DNA from: CAZYQW01 sp964649825
GTDB taxonomy: Bacteria; Planctomycetota; B15-G4; JADJEK01
Reading direction: 5' to 3'
NCBI GenBank assembly: GCA_964649825.1
Contig: CAZYQW010000111.1
Span: 1-42,395, forward strand
Length of the DNA stretch: 42,395 bases
Each line of letters starts with the position of its first letter. Positions within the stretch are counted from its first letter, which is position 1. This document shows, in pieces, positions 24,231-32,095 of this stretch. A model generated the notes under the pieces. It was not told the DNA's origin. It saw only the letters and a list, made by a program, of their open reading frames with translations, and ran no database searches. The position numbers and the translations under genes were made by a program.

Positions 24231-25439
24231 ATGGCTGACGGCAAGGAGCTCTGGATCCTCGGCGGGGCCCGGACCGCGATGGCGGAGTACTCGGGCACGC
24301 CCGGGTTCGGCAAGCTGAAGAGCGTGTCGGCGCTCGAGCTCGGCGCGATCGCCCTGAAGGGCGCGCTGGCGAAGACCGGCGTCGCGGCGGAACAGATCGA
24401 TCACACGGTGGTCGGGAACGCGCTGCAGACGTCGGCCGACGCGATCTACGGCGCCCGGCACGTCGCACTGAAGGCGGGCGTGCCGATCGATCGCCCGGCG
24501 TTGACCGTGAATCGGCTGTGCGGCTCGGGCATCCAATCGATCATCTCGGCCGGCCAGATGATCCGGCTCGGCGAGGCGGCGGTGGTCGCGGCGGGCGGCA
24601 TCGAGAACATGAGCCAGGCGCCGCACGTCGTGCGCGGCGGCCGCGACGGGTTCCGCTTCGGGTCGAAGGTCGAGCTCGAGGATCTCCTCTTCGCGGCGCT
24701 GATGGACCCGATGTGCGGGCTGTTCATGGCGCAGACGGCCGAGAACCTGGCGCGCAAGTACTCGATCTCCCGCGAGGCGCAGGACGAGTTCGCGCTCCGC
24801 TCGCACCAGCTCGGCGCCGAGGCGGTGAGGTCGGGACGCTTCGCGGAGGAGATCGTGCCCGTCGAGGTGGCGAGCCGGAAGAAGACCGTCGTCGTCGACA
24901 CCGACGACCACATCAAGCCGGAAACGACCCTGGAGGCGCTCTCCCGCCTCCCGGCCGCGTTCGGCAAGGACGGCACCGTCACGGCCGGCAACGCGAGCGG
25001 CATCGTGGACGGCGCGGCCGCCGTGATCGTCGCCTCGGCCGAGCGCGGCAAGGATCTCACGGACGCACCGCTCGGCCGCATCGTCGGTTGGTCGGTCGTC
25101 GGCGTCGAGCCGTCCGAGATGGGGATCGGCCCCGCCCCGGCGATTCGCGACGTCTGCGCCCGGGTCGGCATGAAGGTCGAGGACGTCGACCTGTTCGAGA
25201 TCAACGAGGCGTTCTCGGCCCAGTACCTCGCCGTCGAGAAGGACCTCGGCCTCGATCGCGCCAAGGTGAACGTGAACGGTGGCGCGATCGCCCTCGGCCA
25301 CCCGCTCGGCGCGACCGGCACTCGACTCGTGTTGACGCTGCTCCAGTCGATGAAGCGGCACGGCAAGCGGACCGGGATCGCGTCCGCCTGCATCGGCGGC
25401 GGGCAGGGGACCGCGTTGCTCGTGGAGTCGATCGGTTGA
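24231..25439 (+). CDS. Thiolase (acetyl-CoA acetyltransferase)
   Basis: The 402-residue protein is the third thiolase. Cys97 is the nucleophile in NRLCGSG, NEAFSAQYLAVEKDL and NVNGGAIALGHPLGATGTRL hold the Asn/His positions, and the second Cys lies in ACIGGGQG. It is the most diverged N-terminus of the three (ELWILGGARTAMAEYSGTP). ATG 24231 has a GAGG at good distance. It follows the hydratase by 25 bases and precedes the LeuC-like gene by 57 bases. Confidence 0.95.
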   Translation: MADGKELWILGGARTAMAEYSGTPGFGKLKSVSALELGAIALKGALAKTGVAAEQIDHTVVGNALQTSADAIYGARHVALKAGVPIDRPALTVNRLCGSGIQSIISAGQMIRLGEAAVVAAGGIENMSQAPHVVRGGRDGFRFGSKVELEDLLFAALMDPMCGLFMAQTAENLARKYSISREAQDEFALRSHQLGAEAVRSGRFAEEIVPVEVASRKKTVVVDTDDHIKPETTLEALSRLPAAFGKDGTVTAGNASGIVDGAAAVIVASAERGKDLTDAPLGRIVGWSVVGVEPSEMGIGPAPAIRDVCARVGMKVEDVDLFEINEAFSAQYLAVEKDLGLDRAKVNVNGGAIALGHPLGATGTRLVLTLLQSMKRHGKRTGIASACIGGGQGTALLVESIG

Positions 25440-25496
25440 CGGATCCATCGAGCTGAACCGACGTTTCCGGCGACCGGACCGGCCCCAACGACAACC

Positions 25497-26762
25497 ATGG
25501 CACAGACCCTCGTCGAGAAGATCATCGCGGCCCATTCCGGCCGGGACGCCGTCCGTCCCGGTGAGGAGATCGCTTTCGCGTGCGACGCGGTGGTCTTCAG
25601 CGAGCGCGAGGCCGACGCGGTGCTCGATCGGCTCGAGGAGCGGGGAGGGGTGATCGCCGGCGTCCGCGTCGCGGTGCTGCCGGATCGCTTCGTCGCGGTC
25701 GAGGACCCGTCGCGGCTCGCGGTCTATCGCCGGCTTGCGGAGTTCGGCGACCGTCCCGACGTCGAGCTCGTGGTGCCGATCGGTCGCTCGGGCCTGTCCT
25801 CGGTCGAGCTCGTCGACCGCGGGTTCGCGACGCCGGGAGGGACGCTCGCCGGATGCGACCCAAGCCTCGTGGCGTGCGGCGCGCTCGCGAGCCTCGCGGT
25901 GCTCCGCGATCCGGTCGGGCTCGCGGACGCGCTCGCCGACGGATCCGTGACGCGGCCGGTTCCGGCGAGCCGGCGGATCCGGATCCAGGGGGAGACCGGG
26001 CGGTGGTGCATGGGCGTCGACGTGATGCTGCATCTCCTGCGGATGACGGAGGAGGGGGAGGATCGCGACGCCGCGCTCGAGCTCTCCGGCGTTCCGATCG
26101 AACGGCTCGACGTCGTCGATCGGCTCGCCTTCGTCGCGACCGGGATCGGGCTGGGCGCGGCCGCCGTGTTCTGTCTACCCGACGATCGGACCCTCGCGTG
26201 GCTGCGCGCGCGAACCGACCGCGACGTGCGGGCGCTGCTTCCCGACCGCGACGCCGAGTATGCCGCGGCGCGCGACCTCGACGTGAAGGGCCTCGAACCG
26301 ATGGTGGCTCCGCTCGATCGTCCGCGTGCCGGCCGCCGCATCAGCGAGATGCCCGACGTTCCCCTCGATCAGGTCGTGTTGGGCGGACGGGTCGGCGGAC
26401 GGGTCGAGGAGCTGCGGGTCGCGGCGAGGTTGCTGAAGGAGCATCCGGTCCACCACAACGTGCGGCTCGTCGTGATGCCCGCGACCCAGCGCGCGTTCCT
26501 GCACGCGGTCGACGAGGGCCTGATCGGCACGTTCATCCGGTGCGGCGCCGTCGTCGCCGCACCGACGAGCGGCATCTGGGGCGGGGAGGATCGAACGACG
26601 GCCGGACCGGGTGAGCACGTCTTGACCACCGACCCCACCCCGGTCCCGGCCACCGGCGCCGAGGTGTACGTCGCGTCCGCGGCCGTCGCCGCGGCCTCCG
26701 CCGCGCTCGGGCGCATCGCTCACCCCGACGAAGTTCTCAGGAGCCGCCGCGAGGCCGTCTGA
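25497..26762 (+). CDS. Aconitase/LeuC-like protein lacking the Fe-S cluster cysteines (probable pseudoenzyme)
   Basis: The 421 residues align along the whole length with the large subunit of 3-isopropylmalate dehydratase/homoaconitase: MAQTLVEKIIAAHSGR at the start, VRLVVMPATQ, the RVEELRVAARLLK helix, and EVYVASAAVAAASAALGRI near the end. The catalytic parts are changed. GSCTN is GGRVG (Arg at 298), the CGPC pair is SGIW (Ser358, Trp361), and DSHT is DPSL (His to Ser). All three [4Fe-4S] cysteines and the active-site His are gone although the frame is intact. It cannot be a normal dehydratase. A structural, regulatory or new-substrate role is possible. No small-subunit (LeuD) gene is near. 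The ATG has no clear Shine-Dalgarno. A dehydrogenase of the next step in the usual pathway follows after 46 bases. Confidence 0.85.
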   Translation: MAQTLVEKIIAAHSGRDAVRPGEEIAFACDAVVFSEREADAVLDRLEERGGVIAGVRVAVLPDRFVAVEDPSRLAVYRRLAEFGDRPDVELVVPIGRSGLSSVELVDRGFATPGGTLAGCDPSLVACGALASLAVLRDPVGLADALADGSVTRPVPASRRIRIQGETGRWCMGVDVMLHLLRMTEEGEDRDAALELSGVPIERLDVVDRLAFVATGIGLGAAAVFCLPDDRTLAWLRARTDRDVRALLPDRDAEYAAARDLDVKGLEPMVAPLDRPRAGRRISEMPDVPLDQVVLGGRVGGRVEELRVAARLLKEHPVHHNVRLVVMPATQRAFLHAVDEGLIGTFIRCGAVVAAPTSGIWGGEDRTTAGPGEHVLTTDPTPVPATGAEVYVASAAVAAASAALGRIAHPDEVLRSRREAV

Positions 26763-26808
26763 CGGCGCGGCGCAGTCGAATGAAAGTCGATCCTTCAGGA
26801 GCAGGACC

Positions 26809-27867
26809 TTGAGCAAGCATCGCATCGCCGTCATCCCTGGCGACGGCATCGGAGAGGAAGTCACCCGGGAGGCCATGAAGGTCCTCGAGGCCGCGGCCGG
26901 CGCGTTCGGATTCGACTACGAGACGAAGACGTACCCGTTCGGTGCGGACCACTACCTGGCCACCGGAGAGACGATGCCGGAGTCGATCTTCAAGGAGTTC
27001 TTGGACTTCAACGCGGTCTTCCTGGGCGCGATCGGCGACCCGCGTGTCGAGACGGGATTGCTGGAGCACGCGATCATCGGCGGCACGCGCTTCAAGCTGG
27101 ACCTCTACGTCAACCTTCGGCCGGTCAAGCTGTACGCCGAAGCGCTCTGTCCGCTGAAGGGCAAGACGATCGACGACATCGACATGGTCTTCGTTCGCGA
27201 GAACACCGAGGACGCGTACACGCGCATCGGCGGGATCTTCAAGGAGGGGACCCCGGACGAGGTCGCGATCGCCACGATGATCTACACCCGCAAGGGCTGC
27301 GAGCGCGCGATCCGCTACGCGTTCGAGACGGCGCGCAAGCGCGACAAGAAGAGGAAGGTGACGCTGATCGACAAGGCGAACGCGATTCGGGCGCAGGACA
27401 TCTGGACGCGGACGTTCGCGGAGGTCGCACGCGATTACCCGGACATCGAGACCAACCACGCCTACATCGACGCGGCTTGCATGTGGATGATCAAGAACCC
27501 CGAGTGGTTCGACGTGGCCGTGTCGCCGAACATCTTCGGCGACATCATCACCGACCTCGGCGCGATGCTGCAGGGCGGGCTCGGCATCGCGGCGTCCGGC
27601 AATCTGCATCCGGGACGGGTGTCGATGTTCGAGCCGATCCACGGCTCCGCGCCCAAGTATCGCGGCAAGAACGTGGCTAATCCGATCGCGGCGATCATGG
27701 CCGCCTCGATGCTGCTCGATTACATCGAGGAGTCGGAGGCGGCGGCCGCGATCGAGGGAGCCGTCGAGAAGCTCATCCAGAACGGCACGATCCCGTCGCT
27801 CAACGCCGGCGCGCTGCCGACGGACAAGCTGGGCGACCTGATCGCCGCCGAGGTCGCGAGGAAGTAG
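26809..27867 (+). CDS. Isocitrate/isopropylmalate dehydrogenase family protein, probably NADP-dependent
   Basis: The 352-residue protein is a beta-decarboxylating dehydrogenase (IDH/IPMDH family) acting on a 2-hydroxy-3-carboxy acid. Visible are IPGDGIGEEV, the substrate arginines in TRFKLDLYVNLRPVKLY and VRENTEDAY, the metal aspartates in SPNIFGDIITDLGAMLQGG, and the coenzyme loop EPIHGSAPKYRGKNVANP. Lys-Tyr in that loop is the pair linked to NADP+ use in E. coli isocitrate dehydrogenase, whereas NAD enzymes usually have Asp-Ile. The substrate, whether isocitrate, isopropylmalate, homoisocitrate or another, is not settled. The start is TTG 26809 with AGGAG seven bases upstream. Confidence 0.9.
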   Translation: MSKHRIAVIPGDGIGEEVTREAMKVLEAAAGAFGFDYETKTYPFGADHYLATGETMPESIFKEFLDFNAVFLGAIGDPRVETGLLEHAIIGGTRFKLDLYVNLRPVKLYAEALCPLKGKTIDDIDMVFVRENTEDAYTRIGGIFKEGTPDEVAIATMIYTRKGCERAIRYAFETARKRDKKRKVTLIDKANAIRAQDIWTRTFAEVARDYPDIETNHAYIDAACMWMIKNPEWFDVAVSPNIFGDIITDLGAMLQGGLGIAASGNLHPGRVSMFEPIHGSAPKYRGKNVANPIAAIMAASMLLDYIEESEAAAAIEGAVEKLIQNGTIPSLNAGALPTDKLGDLIAAEVARK

Positions 27868-27871
27868 CTCG

Positions 27872-27888
27872 GGCGGCGACGCGCCGCC
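27872..27888. terminator. Short hairpin between convergent genes
   Basis: GGCGGCG and CGCCGCC form a 7-bp stem around a 3-base loop in the 22-base gap between the convergent dehydrogenase and response regulator genes. There is no U-tract on either side, so termination is inferred from position and stem strength. Confidence 0.5.
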
Positions 27889-27889
27889 G

Positions 27890-29191
27890 TCACTGCCGAT
27901 CGAGGCCGTACTTCCTCATCTTGCGCCAGAGCGTGGTGCGCGAGATGTTCAGGTTCTTCGCGGTTTGCTTGAGGTTCCGCGGGTTCTTTCGCAGCTCCTC
28001 TTCGATCGCGCGCTTCTCTTCGGACTCGATGCGCTCGCGGATCGCATACGTCGCTTCGCCGCCGCTCGAGGCGGGCTGGATGTCCATCTTCGCCAGCAGG
28101 GCGGGGGTGACGTCCTGTCCGCCCGACAGCGCGAGGGCCTGCTCGACGATGTCCTCGAGCTCCTGGAGGTTGCCGGGGAACGGCAGCGTCATCAGTACCT
28201 TCACCGCGTCCTTGTCGAACTTCGGCGGGGCGCCGCCGCGCGAGCGGTGCTTCTTGGCGTAGTACTGGACGAGCTTGGGGATGTCGCCGCGACGATCGCG
28301 CAGCGCGGGCAGGCGGATGACGACGGTCTTGAGGCGCAGGTAGAGATCGCGCCGGAACGTCCCGTCCTCGACCAGCTTCTCGACGTCCTCCGACGAGCTC
28401 GCGGTGACGCGTGCGTCCGAGCGAGTCAACGTGCCCGCCTCGCGCGGCACTTCACCGTCCTGGAGGAAGCGGAGCAGTTTCGCCTGCGTGTCGTTCGACA
28501 GCTCCGCGACCTCGTCGAGGAAGACGGTGCCGCCGTTCGCCTCGACCAGGCGACCGGGCGAACCCGAGCTGCCGAAGAGCTCGGCGTCGGCGCCGTCGCC
28601 GAGCGCCGCGCAGCGGACCGGGATGAACGGCGCCGGCGCCCGCGGGGAGCTCTGGTGGACGCCGCGCGCGATGAGCTCGCGACCAGTGCCGATCTCGCCC
28701 AGGACGAGAACCGGCTTGTCGGTCGCGGCCGTCCGGCGGGCCAGCTCGATCGCATCCGTGATCGCCTGACTCGCGCCGCCGATCTCCGCGAAGGCGGATG
28801 CCTTGGACGTGCTCGCCGCGGCGCCGCCGACTTCGGAGCGGACCTTCTCGAACGCCTCGAGGAGCTTCTCCTTCGTGAACGGCTTCTCGAGATAGTGGGA
28901 CGCGCCCATCTTCATCGCGTCGACGGCCGCGGGGATCGACGCGTACGCGGTCATCAGGATGACCGCCACCCCCGGCCAGCGCGCGCGGATGCGCCGCAGC
29001 AGCTCCAGCCCGTCCATCTGGGCCATCTTCACGTCGATCAGCGCGAACTCGAAGTCGTGGCTCTCGAGGAGGGTGAGCGCCTCCGAGCCGGAAGCAGCGG
29101 TCGTGACGCGAAACCCTTCTTTTTCGAGCAGGTATGCGATCGTCGATCTCATGTTCGACTGATCGTCGACCACCAGGATGTGCGAGGTCAT
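27890..29191 (-). CDS. NtrC-type response regulator with degenerate AAA+ domain (no GAFTGA)
   Basis: The 433-residue protein has a receiver domain (1-120; acidic pair 9-10, phospho-acceptor Asp53, Thr81, Lys103), an AAA+ domain (about 135-370) and a C-terminal Fis-type HTH (NLKQTAKNLNISRTTLWRKMRKYG). The AAA+ part is not a normal sigma-54 activator: Walker A reads GEIGTGRE with Arg in place of the Lys, the GAFTGA loop that touches sigma-54 is missing between ELFG (205-208) and EANGGTVFLDE, and the sensor-II segment reads PGNLQELE with Gln for Arg. Walker B and the FRRDLYLRL arginines remain. It may act with sigma-70 or as a simple phospho-switch. No histidine kinase gene is adjacent. Confidence 0.92.
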   Translation of the reverse strand: MTSHILVVDDQSNMRSTIAYLLEKEGFRVTTAASGSEALTLLESHDFEFALIDVKMAQMDGLELLRRIRARWPGVAVILMTAYASIPAAVDAMKMGASHYLEKPFTKEKLLEAFEKVRSEVGGAAASTSKASAFAEIGGASQAITDAIELARRTAATDKPVLVLGEIGTGRELIARGVHQSSPRAPAPFIPVRCAALGDGADAELFGSSGSPGRLVEANGGTVFLDEVAELSNDTQAKLLRFLQDGEVPREAGTLTRSDARVTASSSEDVEKLVEDGTFRRDLYLRLKTVVIRLPALRDRRGDIPKLVQYYAKKHRSRGGAPPKFDKDAVKVLMTLPFPGNLQELEDIVEQALALSGGQDVTPALLAKMDIQPASSGGEATYAIRERIESEEKRAIEEELRKNPRNLKQTAKNLNISRTTLWRKMRKYGLDRQ

Positions 29192-29545
29192 CTTCGAACG
29201 TCCCCAGCTCGGTTGAATTGGAAGCCAGCGGGTCGGCTCCGCGGTGCGCTCTGCCGCGTGGAGCTGCGAAAGACGGCGTTGCGCGAGGAGGAAGCGCGAG
29301 CAGCCATCGTCCCTTTCTCCAACTCAGCGGCGAGGATACCACTTGCAGATACGAGTTGAGACTAGTGCCGGGAAGGCGGAGTTGCCATCCGTTTCGACCT
29401 GAGCCCTCTCGACGCCACAAGGGGCATCGACTTCTGTGATCAGTTGGTAGATATACCGAATCGTGAACTGGTTTTACCGTTCTTTCCGGCTTGCGCCGCG
29501 GGACGGCTCCCACGCCACTTCTCAACCCGTCGAGAGGCTTGATTC
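29192..29545. other. Divergent intergenic region, likely promoters
   Basis: This gap of 354 bases separates the minus-strand regulator from the plus-strand glycerophosphotransferase. No gene is seen. Its middle part (about 29335-29485) is less G+C-rich than the surroundings and holds a GGTAGATATACC near-palindrome at 29446-29457. Candidate -10 hexamers there (TAGATA, TATACC) lack well-spaced -35 boxes, so no promoter is called. Confidence 0.4.
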
Positions 29546-30643
29546 TTGAGTCGACCGGACGACGGACGTCGCGTGCTGCTTCCCGTGTCGACGCCGCTCT
29601 CCTACGCCGTGATCGCACCGATCGTTCGTGCGCTTTCGGTCGATCCTCGGATCGAGGTCGTCGTGTCCGCCCGGCACGGCGGGGTGAAGGAGGCGCGACG
29701 CTTCCTCGACGCACCCTTCTCCTACGAGAGGGGGATCGTGGCATCGCTGCGTCGCTACGACCTCGCGGTCTGCAGCGGCTTCTACTTCCACTCCCGGCGC
29801 TCCCTTTGCGCGATCGAGATGTTCCACGGAGTGTCACCGAAGAACTACGCCGTGCGCAAGGAAGCGACGCGGTTCGACCATCTCTTCCTGATCGGTGAGT
29901 ATCACCGCCGCAAGTTCGTGCGTGCGTCGCTGCTTTCGGAGGAGGACGAGCGGGCGTGGCGGGTCGGAATGCCGAAGACCGATCGCCTCGTTCACCCTGA
30001 CGACGACGCCCTCTCCTTCATCGACGCCCTACCGATCGATCGGACACGACCGACCGTGCTCTACGCGCCGACCCGATCGGGCTCGGCTGGATCCTCGCTC
30101 GAGGAGGGGGCGATCCGGTGGATCGATCGTCTGGTCGAACGACCGGTGAACGTGCTCGTGAAGCTCCACGACCGCTCGCAGCGCCGCTACCGCACGAAGC
30201 TGCGGCACGACTTCGAGTCCGAACTCGCCGAGCGCGAACGGGCGGGTCGACTCGTGTTCGTGCGCCACCACGACGTGATCCCGCTGCTTCTCGCCGCGGA
30301 CCTGCTCGTCTCCGACTTGTCGAGCGTCGCGAGCGAGTTCCTCCTCCTGGATCGTCCGATCGTCTACCTGTCGACGCCCGCGCACGAGGAGAAGATCCGT
30401 CGATCCGCGTGCGAGCGCTTCGGAGCGGACGATCCGGAGGACCTCGACTACCTGCGGGCGACGGGCCCGGTCGTCGGGAGCGAACGCGAGCTCCTCGCGG
30501 CGGTCGACGAGGAGCTCGCCTGCCCGAAGGGGCGGAGCGCGGTGCGCCATCAACGAGCGGCGCAGCTCTTCTACAATCCAGGTCGCGCGACCGAGCGTGC
30601 GGTGGACGCGATCTACCAGATCCTGAACTTGGAGGCTCCGTGA
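29546..30643 (+). CDS. CDP-glycerol glycerophosphotransferase-like protein (TagB/TagF family)
   Basis: The 365-residue protein has the GT-B-like layout of the TagB/TagF family, which transfers glycerol- or ribitol-phosphate or similar units to wall or lipid-linked acceptors. The most telling part is DLLVSDLSSVASEFLLLDRPIVYLSTPAHEE near residues 250-280; VLYAPTRSGSAGSS and VLVKLHDRSQRRY also fit. The N-terminus has no signal peptide. The start is TTG 29546 with GAGAGG eight bases upstream. The following glycosyltransferase overlaps its stop (GTGA), so the two probably decorate the same surface polymer or glycolipid. The donor may not be CDP-glycerol in this Gram-negative-type context. Confidence 0.85.
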   Translation: MSRPDDGRRVLLPVSTPLSYAVIAPIVRALSVDPRIEVVVSARHGGVKEARRFLDAPFSYERGIVASLRRYDLAVCSGFYFHSRRSLCAIEMFHGVSPKNYAVRKEATRFDHLFLIGEYHRRKFVRASLLSEEDERAWRVGMPKTDRLVHPDDDALSFIDALPIDRTRPTVLYAPTRSGSAGSSLEEGAIRWIDRLVERPVNVLVKLHDRSQRRYRTKLRHDFESELAERERAGRLVFVRHHDVIPLLLAADLLVSDLSSVASEFLLLDRPIVYLSTPAHEEKIRRSACERFGADDPEDLDYLRATGPVVGSERELLAAVDEELACPKGRSAVRHQRAAQLFYNPGRATERAVDAIYQILNLEAP

Positions 30644-31869
30644 GTTCGAGCCCGACGGCCTTGCGGATCTTCCACCTCCTGTCCCACGATCGGATCAAGA
30701 GCGGCGGCGCGATCCAGGCGCTTCTGCTCGCACGCGCGCAGCGCGACGCCGGGCACGAGGTCGCCATCGGCTACAACGCGGGCCGCAACCCCGATGCATC
30801 GCGAGAGGACTTCGGACCACTCGCGGCCGAGGGGTTCTCGTGCGTCCCCTTTCCGATGCAGCGCTTGGCCCGCTTCGTGGGAAGGCATCGGTTTCGCTCC
30901 TACATCGAGCGCCTCCGACCCGACGTCGTCCACGCGCATCGGGAGCGCGCGATGCGGTTCGCGTGGCGCGCGTTGCATTCCATGCCGCGACCGGCATTGA
31001 TCGTGCAGAAGGGGAACTGCTACCGATTGGACGCGGTCACCGCGCGGGTCTTCCGTTCGCCGCGAGTCGATCGGATCGTCGCCGTCGCCGAGGCGGTGAA
31101 ACGGGTCCTTGTCCTCCACGACGGCGTGACCCCGGAGAAGGTCGACGTCGTCTACGGTTCGTTCGATCCCATTCGCTTCGAGGAGCGGCTCGATCCTGCC
31201 GTGGCGCGTCACGAGCTCGAGCTCGGTCGAGACACGCCCGTCGTCGGCATGCTGGGAAACCTGGATCGCAAGAAGGGGCACCGGCAGTTCCTCGCCGCGG
31301 CGCGACTCGTGCTCGAACGACGTCCCGACGTCGCGTTCGTCATGGTCGGCGGCGGCGACATCGAGGCGGCTCGGGCGTTGGCGCGCGAGCATGGTGTCGT
31401 CGATGCGGTCCGGTTCACGGGGTTTCGACCCGATCCCGAACGTGCGCTCGCCGCGTTCGATGTCTCCGTGACCTGCTCGCGGGACGGCGAGGGGATGACC
31501 GGCGCCTTGCGCGAATCGATGGCGCTCGGGGTTCCCGTGATCAGCACCAACGTCGCCGGCAATCCCGAGATCGTCGAGAACGGCCGAACCGGGCTGGTCG
31601 TGCCGGTGGGGGACGTCCGATCGCTCGCGGCGGCGATCGTCCACCTCCTGGAGGAGCCGGACCGCGCCCGTCGAATGGGCGACGAGGGGCGGCGTCGGGT
31701 TCGCGAGGTCATGGCGAACCCGGCGCGGGGACGGCGCGTCGAGGAGATCTATCGAGACGTCCTGAAGTGGCGGCGTCCGACGCTCGAGTCGCTCGGCCTG
31801 GAGCGGTGCATTCATCCGGACGTCCGCGTCTTCCGCGATTCGGCCGAGACGCGACGCGACCCGGAGTGA
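30640..31869 (+). CDS. Glycosyltransferase family 4-type (GT-B) protein
   Basis: The 409-residue protein is a GT-B glycosyltransferase and a paralogue of the one at 17731. It shows FHLLSHDRIKSGGAIQALLLARAQ, VHAHRERAMRF, the donor-domain motif GMLGNLDRKKGHRQFL and the nucleotide-sugar loop SRDGEGMTGALRESMALGVPVISTNVAGNPEIV. GTG 30640 overlaps the TGA of the preceding gene and has GGAGG just upstream. Its last codons form the left arm of a strong hairpin that covers the stop codon. The sugar donor is unknown. Confidence 0.92.
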   Translation: MSSSPTALRIFHLLSHDRIKSGGAIQALLLARAQRDAGHEVAIGYNAGRNPDASREDFGPLAAEGFSCVPFPMQRLARFVGRHRFRSYIERLRPDVVHAHRERAMRFAWRALHSMPRPALIVQKGNCYRLDAVTARVFRSPRVDRIVAVAEAVKRVLVLHDGVTPEKVDVVYGSFDPIRFEERLDPAVARHELELGRDTPVVGMLGNLDRKKGHRQFLAAARLVLERRPDVAFVMVGGGDIEAARALAREHGVVDAVRFTGFRPDPERALAAFDVSVTCSRDGEGMTGALRESMALGVPVISTNVAGNPEIVENGRTGLVVPVGDVRSLAAAIVHLLEEPDRARRMGDEGRRRVREVMANPARGRRVEEIYRDVLKWRRPTLESLGLERCIHPDVRVFRDSAETRRDPE

Positions 31870-31892
31870 CATCGTCACCCCGGGTCGCGTCG
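31852..31892 (+). terminator. Strong hairpin spanning the glycosyltransferase stop codon
   Basis: CGACGCGACCCGG (31852-31864) pairs with CCGGGTCGCGTCG (31880-31892), and inside it GTGAC (31866-31870) pairs with GTCAC (31874-31878) around a 3-base loop: 18 pairs with one mismatch. The TGA stop at 31867-31869 lies in the stem. No U-run follows. It separates the plus-strand operon from the oppositely oriented tRNA gene. Confidence 0.65.
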
Positions 31893-31897
31893 AGGTT

Positions 31898-31973
31898 TGG
31901 TGGGCAGGGCCGGAGTTGAACCGGCGACACCACGGTTTTCAGCCGTGTGCTCTACCACCTGAGCTACCCGCCC
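31898..31973 (-). tRNA. tRNA-Phe (GAA)
   Basis: Read on the minus strand, the 76 bases fold as a complete tRNA. The acceptor stem GGGCGGG pairs with CCTGCCC (one G-U), the D arm has GCTC/GAGC, the anticodon stem CACGG/CCGTG encloses the loop CTGAAAA with anticodon GAA, and the T arm GCCGG-TTCAACT-CCGGC is followed by A and an encoded CCA end. It is a single-gene unit with its own promoter. Confidence 0.97.
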
Positions 31974-31986
31974 ATGTGAGCCGGGC

Positions 31987-32015
31987 ATGATACGGAGGGG
32001 GGGCCGACGGAGCAA
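31987..32015 (-). promoter_or_regulatory. Promoter of tRNA-Phe
   Basis: On the minus strand TTGCTC (32015-32010) and TATCAT (31992-31987) are separated by 17 bases. Transcription would begin near 31980, just before the tRNA 5' end at 31973. Confidence 0.65.
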
Positions 32016-32095
32016 TCCGTTTAGGGGAGGGCGCGAAGAACTTCTCCGGCCGGTCGTTCTGCGGTTCGAGCGAGCCCTCCTCCGGTCGATTCGCG

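Noticed and set aside
27890..29191. Annotation as a sigma-54-dependent activator
   Set aside because: Domain order suggests it, but GAFTGA, Walker-A Lys and sensor-II Arg are missing.
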